Assembly: GCA_020024255.1 (NCBI GenBank)
Contig: JAHHTX010000025.1
Coordinates: 1-23,264 of the forward strand
Source: Anaerotignum sp.
Lineage (GTDB): Bacteria; Bacillota; Clostridia; Lachnospirales; Anaerotignaceae
Length of the DNA: 23,264 nucleotides
Reading direction: 5' to 3'
Shown here in pieces: positions 15,611 through 23,138 of the stretch (the first letter of the stretch is position 1; every line of letters starts with the position of its first letter). Made by a program: the position numbers and the translations under genes. Under the pieces are notes generated by a model that did no database searches, had not been told where the DNA came from, and saw only the letters and a program-made list of their open reading frames with translations.

Positions 15611-16203
15611 AAAAGAAAAAATGGTATGATTATTTATGGATTGTATCCGCAACATATTTGTTACTGGGATTTTTTAACATTTTGTTTGCATGGATAGGTC
15701 TATTATGCTTCTTTATTCCTTTATTGATTGCGATTTTCGGTGGAGATAAGTTGTATTGTAACCGCTTTTGCGGAAGAGGACAGCTCTTTGACCTTTTGGG
15801 GAATAAACTGCATTTATCCAGACAAAAAGATATTCCAAGATTTTTACGAAGTAAATGGTTTCGCTACGGATTTTTGATTTTCTTTTTTATCATGTTTTTC
15901 CAAATGCTGTTTAATACCTATTTGGTATTTTCGGGAGCAAGTTCTCTCCGTGAAGTGGTAAAACTGATTTGGACATTCAAACTACCTTGGCATTGGGCAA
16001 ATCAGTACAGCAGTGGCGTTGCACCATGGGTACAACAGTTTGCCTTTGGTTTTTACAGTGTGATGCTGACTTCTACTGTGTTGGGACTTGTGACTATGGG
16101 ACTTTTTAAGCCTCGTTCCTGGTGCGTATACTGCCCCATGGGAACCATGACACAGCTTATTTGTAAGGGAAAGCATCGGAAAGTTCATGGGAACTGTAAA
16201 TAA
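15607..16203 (+). CDS. Membrane protein with two cysteine pairs, 4Fe-4S-binding type
   Basis: A 198-residue membrane protein that resembles the NapH/NosR-like 4Fe-4S membrane group. Four membrane segments are visible: two within the first 45 residues, one at FLIFFFIMFFQMLFNTYLVF and one at FAFGFYSVMLTSTVLGLVTM. Cysteine motifs are CNRFCGRGQLFDLLG after the second segment and WCVYCPMGTMTQLIC after the last. These give pairs rather than the full CxxCxxCxxxC, so one shared cluster or a thiol pair is possible. AAAGGAGG (15592-15599) lies in the ferredoxin end, 7 nt before the ATG. Likely role, by inference: membrane electron transfer with the ferredoxin. The physiological partner is unknown. Confidence 0.78.
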   Translation: MKKKKWYDYLWIVSATYLLLGFFNILFAWIGLLCFFIPLLIAIFGGDKLYCNRFCGRGQLFDLLGNKLHLSRQKDIPRFLRSKWFRYGFLIFFFIMFFQMLFNTYLVFSGASSLREVVKLIWTFKLPWHWANQYSSGVAPWVQQFAFGFYSVMLTSTVLGLVTMGLFKPRSWCVYCPMGTMTQLICKGKHRKVHGNCK

Positions 16204-16356
16204 AAACAGGCTGAATCAGCGTATTGCTAAATGGTAAGAGATACTGTTTCATGGCTGGGGAATATTCTGTCAAAAGGAATCCCAATTATCGAAAACAACT
16301 TAAGGCAGAAGCAATAGAACGGTTTGATTGCCACAAAAATGAATGAAAATAAAGAG

Positions 16357-16399
16357 AGAAGGGGTTATTGTCTGCATTACACAGACAATAACCCCTTTT
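16357..16399 (+). terminator. Long perfect-stem terminator
   Basis: AAGGGGTTATTGTCTG (16359-16374) pairs perfectly over 16 bp with CAGACAATAACCCCTT (16382-16397) around a 7-nt loop, then TTTT ends at 16399. It probably ends the ferredoxin-membrane protein transcript and insulates the SLH promoter. Confidence 0.85.
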
Positions 16400-16468
16400 G
16401 ACAGTTTGAGCAATTTTTTATGCAAAAGCCTGTTTCTGCAAAATTATGTAAATTATTTAAGAATATGA

Positions 16469-16497
16469 TTGACAGAAGCTATGGGAAATGATATACT
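16469..16497 (+). promoter_or_regulatory. Consensus sigma-A promoter of the SLH gene
   Basis: A perfect TTGACA (16469-16474), 17-nt spacer, TATACT (16492-16497) and extended TG at 16489-16490. It is the strongest promoter in the window and gives a leader of about 105 nt, consistent with high expression of a surface protein. Confidence 0.85.
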
Positions 16498-16608
16498 TTT
16501 CGGTAAGTTAGGCGTAGCTAACAAAATCCTTTTATTGCAAATCTTGTACTTTTTGTGGTAAAGGGATACTTCTATGTGATTTTAAATATTTAATTAAGGA
16601 GGAAGGAA

Positions 16609-19600
16609 ATGTTAAAAAATCGTGTCACAACCACAGCTTTAGCATTGGTTATGTTGACATCAACCAATGCTTATGGAGCAACAGCTTCGCAGTTCAAAGA
16701 TTTTCCCAATGACTGGTCAACTGCGCCTTTAACTTGGGCAGTGGAAAATGGCTTGTTGAGTGGAACCAATGATGGAAAAATCGCACCTAAAGGAATGATA
16801 ACACGTGCGCAAATGGCAACAATTATTAGTCGTGCTTTTGGTGCGGAAGATAAGGCTTCTTTAGAAAACTTCAGTGATGTAGATCGTAATGCTTGGTACT
16901 ATGATGGTTTATCAAAAGCAGTTAGTATGGGTGCTATTGTAGGAAATGGTGGCAAATTAAATCCCAATGCTCCAATTTCCCGCCAAGAAGCATTTTCTGT
17001 ATTAGCACGTGTATTCTCCTTAGATACAAATGACAAAACTACACTTGAACCCTTCAAAGACAATGACAAAGTCGCAGCATGGGCAAAAGATGCAACCGCT
17101 GCACTGGTAGAAAAAAACTACGTCAAAGGTGATGGTAATCATTTAAATCCTACAAGCAGTATCACAAGAGCAGAAATTATGCAGATCATGAACAAGATGG
17201 TTGGTGATTATGAAGTACCAAGCGATAATCATGTAACAGGAAATATGGTTGTTCGTGATGGTAAAACAGATTTGAAGGGAATCACAATTGATGGCGATTT
17301 GATCCTTGCTGACGGTGCAAAAAATGTGAATCTTGATGGTGTTATCGTAAAAGGCTCTATTTTGATTAGAGGTGGCAACGAAGGCATCAACATTAAAGAT
17401 ACAAAAGCAAGTGAAATTAAAGTTGCTGAAAAGTCAAATGTGACTATTCATGATGGCTCTGTAGCGAAAGTAACTGTGACAAAAAGAGCAAAAGATTCTG
17501 TTTTGAATGTTGGTAAAGATGCAACTGTAAACAATATTACAATCTCAGCAGATACGGTTAAAGTTAGTGGTACAGGAAAAGTAGATAATGTGCAGGTAAA
17601 TGCAAATCATGTAAGCGTATCTACACCAAACACAAAAGTTGATGTTTCTGAAAACTCTGTTGGTGTTGTTGCTGGTGGTGCTGCAGTAACGGGTGGTCAG
17701 ACGATTACTACAAATAGTAATCCATCATCAAATGATAAAAACACAAACGATAAAAACACAAATGATAAAAACACCAACAATAAAAACACAAACAATAAAA
17801 ATAATGGTTCTAACGGCGGCGGCAGCAGTTCTGGTGGCGGCAGCAGTTCTGGTGGCGGCAGCAGTTCTGGTGGTGGCAGCAGCAGTTCTGGCGGCGGAAG
17901 TTCCCATGGTGGTTCTGAAAATAACAATAAACCAGTAGTGAATAAGCTGGTGAATGAAGCAAAAGTGGTAGACCTTGGTTGGAGCCGTTATATGGTTGTT
18001 TCTTTCACAGATGGTCAAAATATCCAAAATTGCAAACTGGCTGTGGACGGCGTGGATATTACAGAAGCTGTTTCTAAAGTAACAGATGATGGTTCTGTTG
18101 TAAAATGGGAAGCTGTAAACATGAATCCCTCGAAGTTAGTTGTAAGTAACGGAAATAATAGCCAAACCATTACACTAAGCAATGGAAAGGGCGAAGCACC
18201 TACTGTTGAAAAAGATACCGCACCGGACTACTTCTTGCTGAATGGCCCTGTGCAGGTTTGGGATTATCATTTAACAAATTATGATGATAATGGCAATGTC
18301 AGAAGAACACCTAGCAAAACGACATTTGACCTGTCCGGCAAGAAAACAACAATTAGTTCTTACAGACCAGATGCAGAATTGATACCCGATGAAGATGCAG
18401 ATAACGTATACAAAGTTAGCGGAACAGCTGAATTGATGTTTAATTACAGCAAAGGCACAGAAGAAGAAAGAGCTTTTGTGGATGGCATCAAAGACGTAGG
18501 TGGCGTGGATTTGGTTGCATACAATGACAACAAAAATACATTGAATGATAAACTGGAATACACAATAGACAAAGCGTACAAACATGGTGACCACACAGTT
18601 GCCTGCATAAAAATTCCTTTGGGACAAAAGAATTTTTATACCAACGGCCGTTACAATGTACGTGTAACTTCCAATGGCAAATCAACACTGTATCCCATTC
18701 ATGTTGTCAACCAGAAGGCTCCCAGCATGCAGTTAAGTGAGTCTAAAGTGGTTTGCGGTAAGAATGTACATTTCAAAGTAAAGGATATGGTTTATGGTAT
18801 TACCATGCCTGTTTATCGTGTGGATTTGAAAGACCCTAGTGGCAAAACACATACGTTAAACAAAATTGATGATTATTACTTGATTGGTGATTTATTTGTT
18901 CTTTACAATGATAAAAACAATCATACACAAGAACCCGGAAACTATACAGTTACAGTTTATGCAGATGGTTTCAAAAGTTTCAGCAAAACCTTCAATGTTG
19001 CAAGTCCTTCCGCTGCTGATTATGCAGACGAAAGTGAACATGTAGATGCAGTAGATACTGTAGATGCAGTAGATGCACAGAGCCAGAACCTGTCCTTTGA
19101 TGTAGTATCCTCTGCAAGTGTAGGCGGTGGCGGTTCTGATGGTGGTTCCGGCGGTGGCGGTTCACAGCTGATGAATGCAAATTTGATTATAGATACAGAC
19201 CTTCTTGTAAATGCAACAATATTAAAAGACATGGGTGTTGCAAATGCCTATGTGGATGGCATTACAGAACGTTGGAACAGTATGAACCAGCTGTATGTAT
19301 TCAATGAAGGTGATAAAAATGTTTATACTGCAAGTGGTTACTTTGATGCGGTAAATACAGCAAAAACAGAAGGAAAATATCTGACATTTGCAGACTATAT
19401 TGAAACAAGCACAGCGGAAACCACACCAAACAGACCATACGCAGTAAAACACGTATTAGAAGATAACCTTTTGGGCGAAACAATCAGTTTCAGTGAATCT
19501 TCTGCAAAAGCTGCACCGGATTTCATTCAGAAATCCAAAACAGAGAACAGTATTACATTTAGATGCGAAGATACAGACTATTTGAGCAAATTATCCGCAG

Positions 19601-20994
19601 AAGGAAAGATTTTCCTGAACAATAACTATACACCATTGAATCAAGGTGATTATACTGTAAATGTAGAGGATAAAACCCTGACAATCAACAGTATTCAAGA
19701 TGGGAAAAACGATTTAACCATTCGAGTTCTCGGGTACCAAGAAGCGAAGTTATCATTTATGAAGGAAAAAGTTCTGGAAGAAGTAGATTTGTCTACACCA
19801 GGAGAAATCTCAGACAAAGATCATATTGTGATTACTTGCAACGGTGCACACAAAGAAGAAATTTGCGATTTCTTTGCGAATATTAAAGGGACTGGCAATG
19901 GCATCAAAATAACTGCACCAAACGGTCAATGGTCCTATGTTTATCGTAAAGGAGCACAAGGCGTAGATTTGGGATATAGCATAGAAGGCAATGTTTTGAC
20001 CATTGATAAGAGTATTTTCAACGAAAAGTTTGCAAAAGACAATGGAACAGTACAGAGCGGTAATTATACAATCAGTATCACAGCAAAAGATTATGGTGAA
20101 AAAACAGTTACAACAAATGTAACCGTAAAGCCAGTTGCACCTGAACCAGAAGAACAGGGAAAAGAACCTCTGCATATTGAAAAAGTTCAGCGTCAGGAAG
20201 GCGGGCTGCTATCTCCAAATTATTACCGTGTGTTCTTTACAGATAGTGAAGCAGAAAAGAAAGCATATTTGGAAGCAGTTACCGGTGTTACAGTAGATGG
20301 AAAAAGTCTTACAAAAAATGGTAATTTCTATAATGTAAAAGATAGCTACAGAGTCGCAGAGCATGAGTCTTTTGGTGGCGCAACCTATATTGATATCACA
20401 GAAGATTGCTTACCAAAGGACGGTAGTTCCAGGACTGTAGAGGTTACTGCAAAAGATTATAAGAAGTTGACATTTAAGGTGAAAGATGGTGCTTTAGAAG
20501 GTGCAAATGTAGAGGCAAGTGAACCCAAAGCAGAAGTACCTAAAGTTCCAGAACCTGAATTGGAAGAAGGCGGCACAGCTGTGAGTCCTACTGAACCTGA
20601 AACAGAAGCTCCAGAAGAACCTGTCGCACCTCCAACAGATAAATTGGAGGCTCCCAAAGCAGGTGATTTGATATTCAATAGTTTCTTTATTCCTTATTAT
20701 CGTTTGTTTTTTACAGATGAATTGTCTGAAACAGATTTGAAGCCATATATCAGTGCAATGGAGTCTGGAAATACAAAGATTACAATAAACGATGAAGAAT
20801 TGAAACAGGTAACTGGATTATGGAATGAAAAGCATAGCTATCATATTACGATGGATAGAGAGCATAATAACAGACCTTGTATTGAATTTACAACAGATTG
20901 TTTCCAGAATGTCGATTCTGCAAAGGTAGTGATTTCCGTTGATGGTTATAATGACCTTACCTTTACTGTAGAAAATGGTAAATTAGTAAAGTAA
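16609..20994 (+). CDS. SLH-domain surface protein with HID/DUF1533-like repeats
   Basis: A 1461-residue exported cell-surface protein. A signal peptide (cleavage probably after NAYGA) leads to three SLH domains at about 27-79, 84-139 and 144-198, with TRAE-type motifs ITRAQ, ISRQE and ITRAE. SLH domains anchor proteins to pyruvylated wall polymers. Residues about 205-365 are beta-rich and helix-like (VTGNMVVRDGKTDLKG). Low-complexity linkers follow (NDKNT units, then GGGSSS units, 375-440). From 445 onward there are repeated modules, several ending in a pattern such as ITAKDYGEKT, VTAKDYKKLTF and SVDGYNDLTF, resembling DUF1533/HID (PF07550). A Gly-Ser linker (839-852) and a Pro/Glu-rich linker (about 1299-1352) separate blocks. 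AAGGAGG is 6 nt before the ATG. Binding partner unknown. Confidence 0.85.
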   Translation: MLKNRVTTTALALVMLTSTNAYGATASQFKDFPNDWSTAPLTWAVENGLLSGTNDGKIAPKGMITRAQMATIISRAFGAEDKASLENFSDVDRNAWYYDGLSKAVSMGAIVGNGGKLNPNAPISRQEAFSVLARVFSLDTNDKTTLEPFKDNDKVAAWAKDATAALVEKNYVKGDGNHLNPTSSITRAEIMQIMNKMVGDYEVPSDNHVTGNMVVRDGKTDLKGITIDGDLILADGAKNVNLDGVIVKGSILIRGGNEGINIKDTKASEIKVAEKSNVTIHDGSVAKVTVTKRAKDSVLNVGKDATVNNITISADTVKVSGTGKVDNVQVNANHVSVSTPNTKVDVSENSVGVVAGGAAVTGGQTITTNSNPSSNDKNTNDKNTNDKNTNNKNTNNKNNGSNGGGSSSGGGSSSGGGSSSGGGSSSSGGGSSHGGSENNNKPVVNKLVNEAKVVDLGWSRYMVVSFTDGQNIQNCKLAVDGVDITEAVSKVTDDGSVVKWEAVNMNPSKLVVSNGNNSQTITLSNGKGEAPTVEKDTAPDYFLLNGPVQVWDYHLTNYDDNGNVRRTPSKTTFDLSGKKTTISSYRPDAELIPDEDADNVYKVSGTAELMFNYSKGTEEERAFVDGIKDVGGVDLVAYNDNKNTLNDKLEYTIDKAYKHGDHTVACIKIPLGQKNFYTNGRYNVRVTSNGKSTLYPIHVVNQKAPSMQLSESKVVCGKNVHFKVKDMVYGITMPVYRVDLKDPSGKTHTLNKIDDYYLIGDLFVLYNDKNNHTQEPGNYTVTVYADGFKSFSKTFNVASPSAADYADESEHVDAVDTVDAVDAQSQNLSFDVVSSASVGGGGSDGGSGGGGSQLMNANLIIDTDLLVNATILKDMGVANAYVDGITERWNSMNQLYVFNEGDKNVYTASGYFDAVNTAKTEGKYLTFADYIETSTAETTPNRPYAVKHVLEDNLLGETISFSESSAKAAPDFIQKSKTENSITFRCEDTDYLSKLSAEGKIFLNNNYTPLNQGDYTVNVEDKTLTINSIQDGKNDLTIRVLGYQEAKLSFMKEKVLEEVDLSTPGEISDKDHIVITCNGAHKEEICDFFANIKGTGNGIKITAPNGQWSYVYRKGAQGVDLGYSIEGNVLTIDKSIFNEKFAKDNGTVQSGNYTISITAKDYGEKTVTTNVTVKPVAPEPEEQGKEPLHIEKVQRQEGGLLSPNYYRVFFTDSEAEKKAYLEAVTGVTVDGKSLTKNGNFYNVKDSYRVAEHESFGGATYIDITEDCLPKDGSSRTVEVTAKDYKKLTFKVKDGALEGANVEASEPKAEVPKVPEPELEEGGTAVSPTEPETEAPEEPVAPPTDKLEAPKAGDLIFNSFFIPYYRLFFTDELSETDLKPYISAMESGNTKITINDEELKQVTGLWNEKHSYHITMDREHNNRPCIEFTTDCFQNVDSAKVVISVDGYNDLTFTVENGKLVK
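17731..17805 (+). repeat. Five 15-nt units encoding Asn-Asp/Asn-Lys-Asn-Thr
   Basis: Five in-frame 15-nt units, the first three AAYGATAAAAACACM and the last two AACAATAAAAAYAMW-like, encode a hydrophilic linker. Near-identity at DNA level allows unit gain or loss without frameshift. Confidence 0.9.
17815..17889 (+). repeat. 18-nt units encoding Gly-Gly-Gly-Ser-Ser-Ser
   Basis: Three 18-nt units GGYGGCGGCAGCAGTTCT (17815-17868, second and third identical) and a fourth with an extra AGC (17869-17889). They encode a flexible linker between the anchor half and the repeat half of the SLH protein. Its GC content is well above that of the neighbouring sequence. Confidence 0.9.
19123..19164 (+). repeat. 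Second Gly-Ser linker in the SLH gene
   Basis: Codes for GGGGSDGGSGGGGS (residues 839-852), preceded by an acidic Val-Asp-Ala repeat (near 19041-19076, roughly 18-nt units). It separates the first repeat block from the second. Confidence 0.85.
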
Positions 20995-21040
20995 TAAAAA
21001 CGATATGGGAAATTTTTTCAACATCAATTTGTAGCACAAA

Positions 21041-21076
21041 TTCCCCTTCTCTATAAAATGAGGAGGGGAGTTTTTT
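21041..21076 (+). terminator. Terminator after the SLH gene
   Basis: TTCCCCTTCTC (21041-21051) pairs with GAGGAGGGGAG (21060-21070) including two G-U pairs around an 8-nt loop, then six T residues. Confidence 0.88.
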
Positions 21077-21220
21077 ATGCGGGTTTCCTTTTTCCCGAAA
21101 GTCTTGCGGAGAGCAGTGTCAAAAAAGATATGGTTACAAGTCCCTTGACAGTACCCATGAAAATTACGGAATAAGGATAAATGATGTGCAATGAATAAAA
21201 AAGGAAGGCAGGCAGCAGAA

Positions 21221-22291
21221 ATGAAAAATAGGAAAAGAAAATGGCTATTGTACTTTTGTATAGTAGGTATCCTTTCACTTTCCGGTTGTGGGAGTACAAC
21301 ACAAGAAAACCATGTGCAATCCACTGGCAGTGTACCAATAGAAGAGATGAAAGCAGAGGCAGACATATTTGCCATGGATACTTATATGAAAATCATTGCA
21401 TATGGTGCAGAGGCAGACAAAGCAGTAGAAGCAGCCGAACAGGAAGTGAAGCGTTTGGATACGTTGCTTTCTCCTGAAAGTGCATATGGAGAAGTGGGGC
21501 AAATCAATGCAAATGGGGAGGGAAAATGTGCAGACGATACAGCATATCTATGGGAACGTTCTTTGCAGCTCTATGAGGATACAGAAGGTGTATTTAATGT
21601 TATGTTGTACCCGATAATAGAAGCATGGGGATTTATTACCAAAGAATATACTGTACCATCAGAAGAAACATTAACTGAACTTTTGCCTCTTACCGATATG
21701 AAAAAGGTGGCATATGATGCGGAGAAAAAAGAAATTAAATTTATGCAAGATGGCATGAAAATAGGTTTTGGCGGAATTGCAAAAGGATATACCTCTGCAA
21801 GAATTATGGAAATTTTTCAAGACTATGATGTGGAAAGTGCAATGGTCAATCTTGGTGGAAATGTGCAGGTAAAAGGAAAAAAGACAGATGGTACAGATTG
21901 GGGAGTTGCCATCAGAGATCCAAAAAATGAAGAAAATGTATTGGGTGTTGTGCAAGTTGCAGATCAGGCTGTGATCACATCTGGTGGTTATGAAAGATAT
22001 TTTGAACAAAATGGAATCACCTATCACCATATTTTGGACCCGTCTACGGGAAAACCTGCTCATCATGGTCTGGCATCAGTTACCATTGTAAGCACAGATG
22101 GCACTTTAGCCGATGGGCTTTCTACTTCTCTTTTTGTTATGGGAAGAGAAAAGGCAGAGGAATACTGGAAAAGAAATGCAGATAAATTTCAAACAATTTT
22201 GGTTACAGATGATGGCGAACTGTATATCACAGAGGGACTTGCAGATATATTTACATCGCAAGAAAAAGAAGTGCATATCATAAAAAAATAA
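21221..22291 (+). CDS. apbE: FAD:protein FMN transferase (ApbE), lipoprotein
   Basis: ApbE transfers FMN from FAD onto a Thr or Ser of exported redox proteins, using Mg2+. The N-terminus KNRKRKWLLYFCIVGILSLSGC is a lipoprotein signal with lipobox LSGC. The family core is complete: MDTYMKIIAYG, GGIAKGYTSARI, SAMVNLGGNVQVKG, GVAIRDP, ITSGGYERYFE, YHHILDPSTGKPA and ADGLSTSLFVMG. I chose the ATG at 21221 (356 residues), preceded by AAGGAAGG at 21201-21208. An in-frame ATG at 21191 has AAGGAT 12 nt upstream and is also possible. A TTGACA (21145-21150) may be a -35, but no good -10 follows. No FMN_bind partner is visible in the window, so its substrate is encoded elsewhere. Confidence 0.93.
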   Translation: MKNRKRKWLLYFCIVGILSLSGCGSTTQENHVQSTGSVPIEEMKAEADIFAMDTYMKIIAYGAEADKAVEAAEQEVKRLDTLLSPESAYGEVGQINANGEGKCADDTAYLWERSLQLYEDTEGVFNVMLYPIIEAWGFITKEYTVPSEETLTELLPLTDMKKVAYDAEKKEIKFMQDGMKIGFGGIAKGYTSARIMEIFQDYDVESAMVNLGGNVQVKGKKTDGTDWGVAIRDPKNEENVLGVVQVADQAVITSGGYERYFEQNGITYHHILDPSTGKPAHHGLASVTIVSTDGTLADGLSTSLFVMGREKAEEYWKRNADKFQTILVTDDGELYITEGLADIFTSQEKEVHIIKK

Positions 22292-22310
22292 TCACGGGTT
22301 TTCCTTGGCA

Positions 22311-22350
22311 CCAAGGGCAAAACCGAAATTTTCAGGTTCTGCCCTTGTTT
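22311..22350 (+). terminator. Probable terminator after apbE
   Basis: CAAGGGCA (22312-22319) pairs with TGCCCTTG (22340-22347), and AACC (22321-22324) with GGTT (22335-22338) extends it past a 1-nt mismatch. Only three T residues follow, so it is less typical. Confidence 0.6.
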
Positions 22351-22445
22351 GTATGATATTGCAGGTTTCTGACACATTCAGCCTTTATATATGGCAGAAC
22401 AGCCATTAGAGGCTTACAACGCCTTGTGGGGAATAATGGGTATGC

Positions 22446-22460
22446 ATACGATTATCGTAT
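22446..22460. promoter_or_regulatory. 15-bp palindrome downstream of the GntR gene
   Basis: ATACGAT-T-ATCGTAT is a perfect palindrome with a single central base. The one-base centre makes it a poor RNA hairpin and more like a dimer-binding DNA site. It lies 10 bp beyond the end of the GntR gene. Binding is inferred. Confidence 0.35.
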
Positions 22461-22469
22461 ATGTATTTT

Positions 22470-23099
22470 TTACAGATGTTTGTCATAGTGGATATCCAGC
22501 CACTTTCTGACATCTTCATGTTTGCCTGCCTGTATGCTTTCTAATATCATTTGATGTTCTGCGATATTCTTTTTTCTGTCTACTTCATCACGCTGGTTGT
22601 CGTGGAGTGCCATCAGATAGAATACATCTTCAATGCGTCTGTAGATAGACAACAGATAAGAATTGTTGGTGGCAGTGATGATGCTTTTGTCAAACATCAG
22701 AGCATATTTTACAGATTCCAGTAGGTCGCCTTGTTCAAAGTAATATTTCTGTTTTGCAAGGTATTTTGACATATCAGAAATGATTTTATCTACTGTGCCG
22801 GATTTTACGCAAAGACGGTATGCACCATAAAGCATGACATATAGTGTATTGGCAATCTCGTGAAAATCTTTTTCAGAAAAAGAAATGACTCTTGCACCAT
22901 TATTAGGAACAAAGACAATCAGCCCATCTTTCTCCAGCATCATCAGTGCTTCTCTGATGGGAGAATTGCTGATTTGTAATTCTTCTGCAAGGGTAACAAT
23001 ATTTATTTTTTCCCCCAGTACATATTTTTGCTGTAATATTTTTTGACGCAGAATACGATAGACCTGCATTTTTAAACTTGTTTTTTGTAGTTCTGGCAT
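22470..23099 (-). CDS. GntR-family transcriptional regulator, FadR/FCD type
   Basis: A 209-residue regulator. The N-terminal winged helix-turn-helix is clear: LKMQVYRILRQKILQQKYVLGEKI, then LAEELQISNSPIREALMMLEKDGLIVFVPNNGARV. The all-helical C-terminal half ends in EHQMILESIQAGKHEDVRKWL, typical of the FCD ligand-binding domain. The first metal-site motif, usually DxxFH, reads FDKSII, so one expected His ligand is absent and a metal-free or altered effector pocket is possible. I chose the ATG at 23099 because GAGG is 6 nt upstream; ATG at 23111 is in frame but has a weaker site. It is convergent with apbE. The target is unknown. Confidence 0.85.
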   Translation of the reverse strand: MPELQKTSLKMQVYRILRQKILQQKYVLGEKINIVTLAEELQISNSPIREALMMLEKDGLIVFVPNNGARVISFSEKDFHEIANTLYVMLYGAYRLCVKSGTVDKIISDMSKYLAKQKYYFEQGDLLESVKYALMFDKSIITATNNSYLLSIYRRIEDVFYLMALHDNQRDEVDRKKNIAEHQMILESIQAGKHEDVRKWLDIHYDKHL

Positions 23100-23121
23100 A
23101 GGAAACCTCATCTCTATATTG

Positions 23122-23138
23122 ATACGAAAGATATTGTA
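23122..23138. promoter_or_regulatory. Candidate operator upstream of the GntR gene
   Basis: ATACGAAAGATATTGTA is an imperfect inverted pair (ATACGA / TTGTA) in the GntR 5' region, sharing ATACGA with the palindrome at 22446. This may mark autoregulation. No convincing -35/-10 pair is seen for the gene in 23112-23264. Confidence 0.25.

Larger units (their letters stand above)
16204..16608 (+). other. 405-nt spacer before the SLH gene
   Basis: This stretch holds a short open frame (16251-16346, 31 codons from ATG, basic, ending FDCHKNE, ribosome site weak), a perfect hairpin terminator and a consensus promoter, the last two listed separately. The frame stays open upstream to about 16215 and could be a remnant of a gene or chance. 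A small inverted pair GTTAG/CTAAC near 16507-16520 lies in the predicted SLH leader. No RNA gene is recognised. Confidence 0.5.

Noticed and set aside
16359..16397. Perfect 16-bp inverted repeat as a transposon end or small element
   Set aside because: Short loop, T-run and position after a gene fit a terminator; no transposase, target duplication or second copy is seen.
17731..17889. CRISPR-like array because of regular repeats
   Set aside because: Units are directly adjacent without spacers and encode an in-frame linker.
17697..17927. Minus-strand open frame rich in Pro and Leu opposite the SLH linker
   Set aside because: It is the mirror of the Gly-Ser and Asn-Lys repeats; the regular pattern comes from the plus-strand repeat, and it lacks a ribosome site.
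21077..21148. 23-codon frame between the SLH terminator and apbE
   Set aside because: It begins immediately after the terminator T-run, has no ribosome site and no recognisable motif.
21077..21220. FMN riboswitch upstream of apbE
   Set aside because: None of the conserved FMN riboswitch core segments is recognisable.
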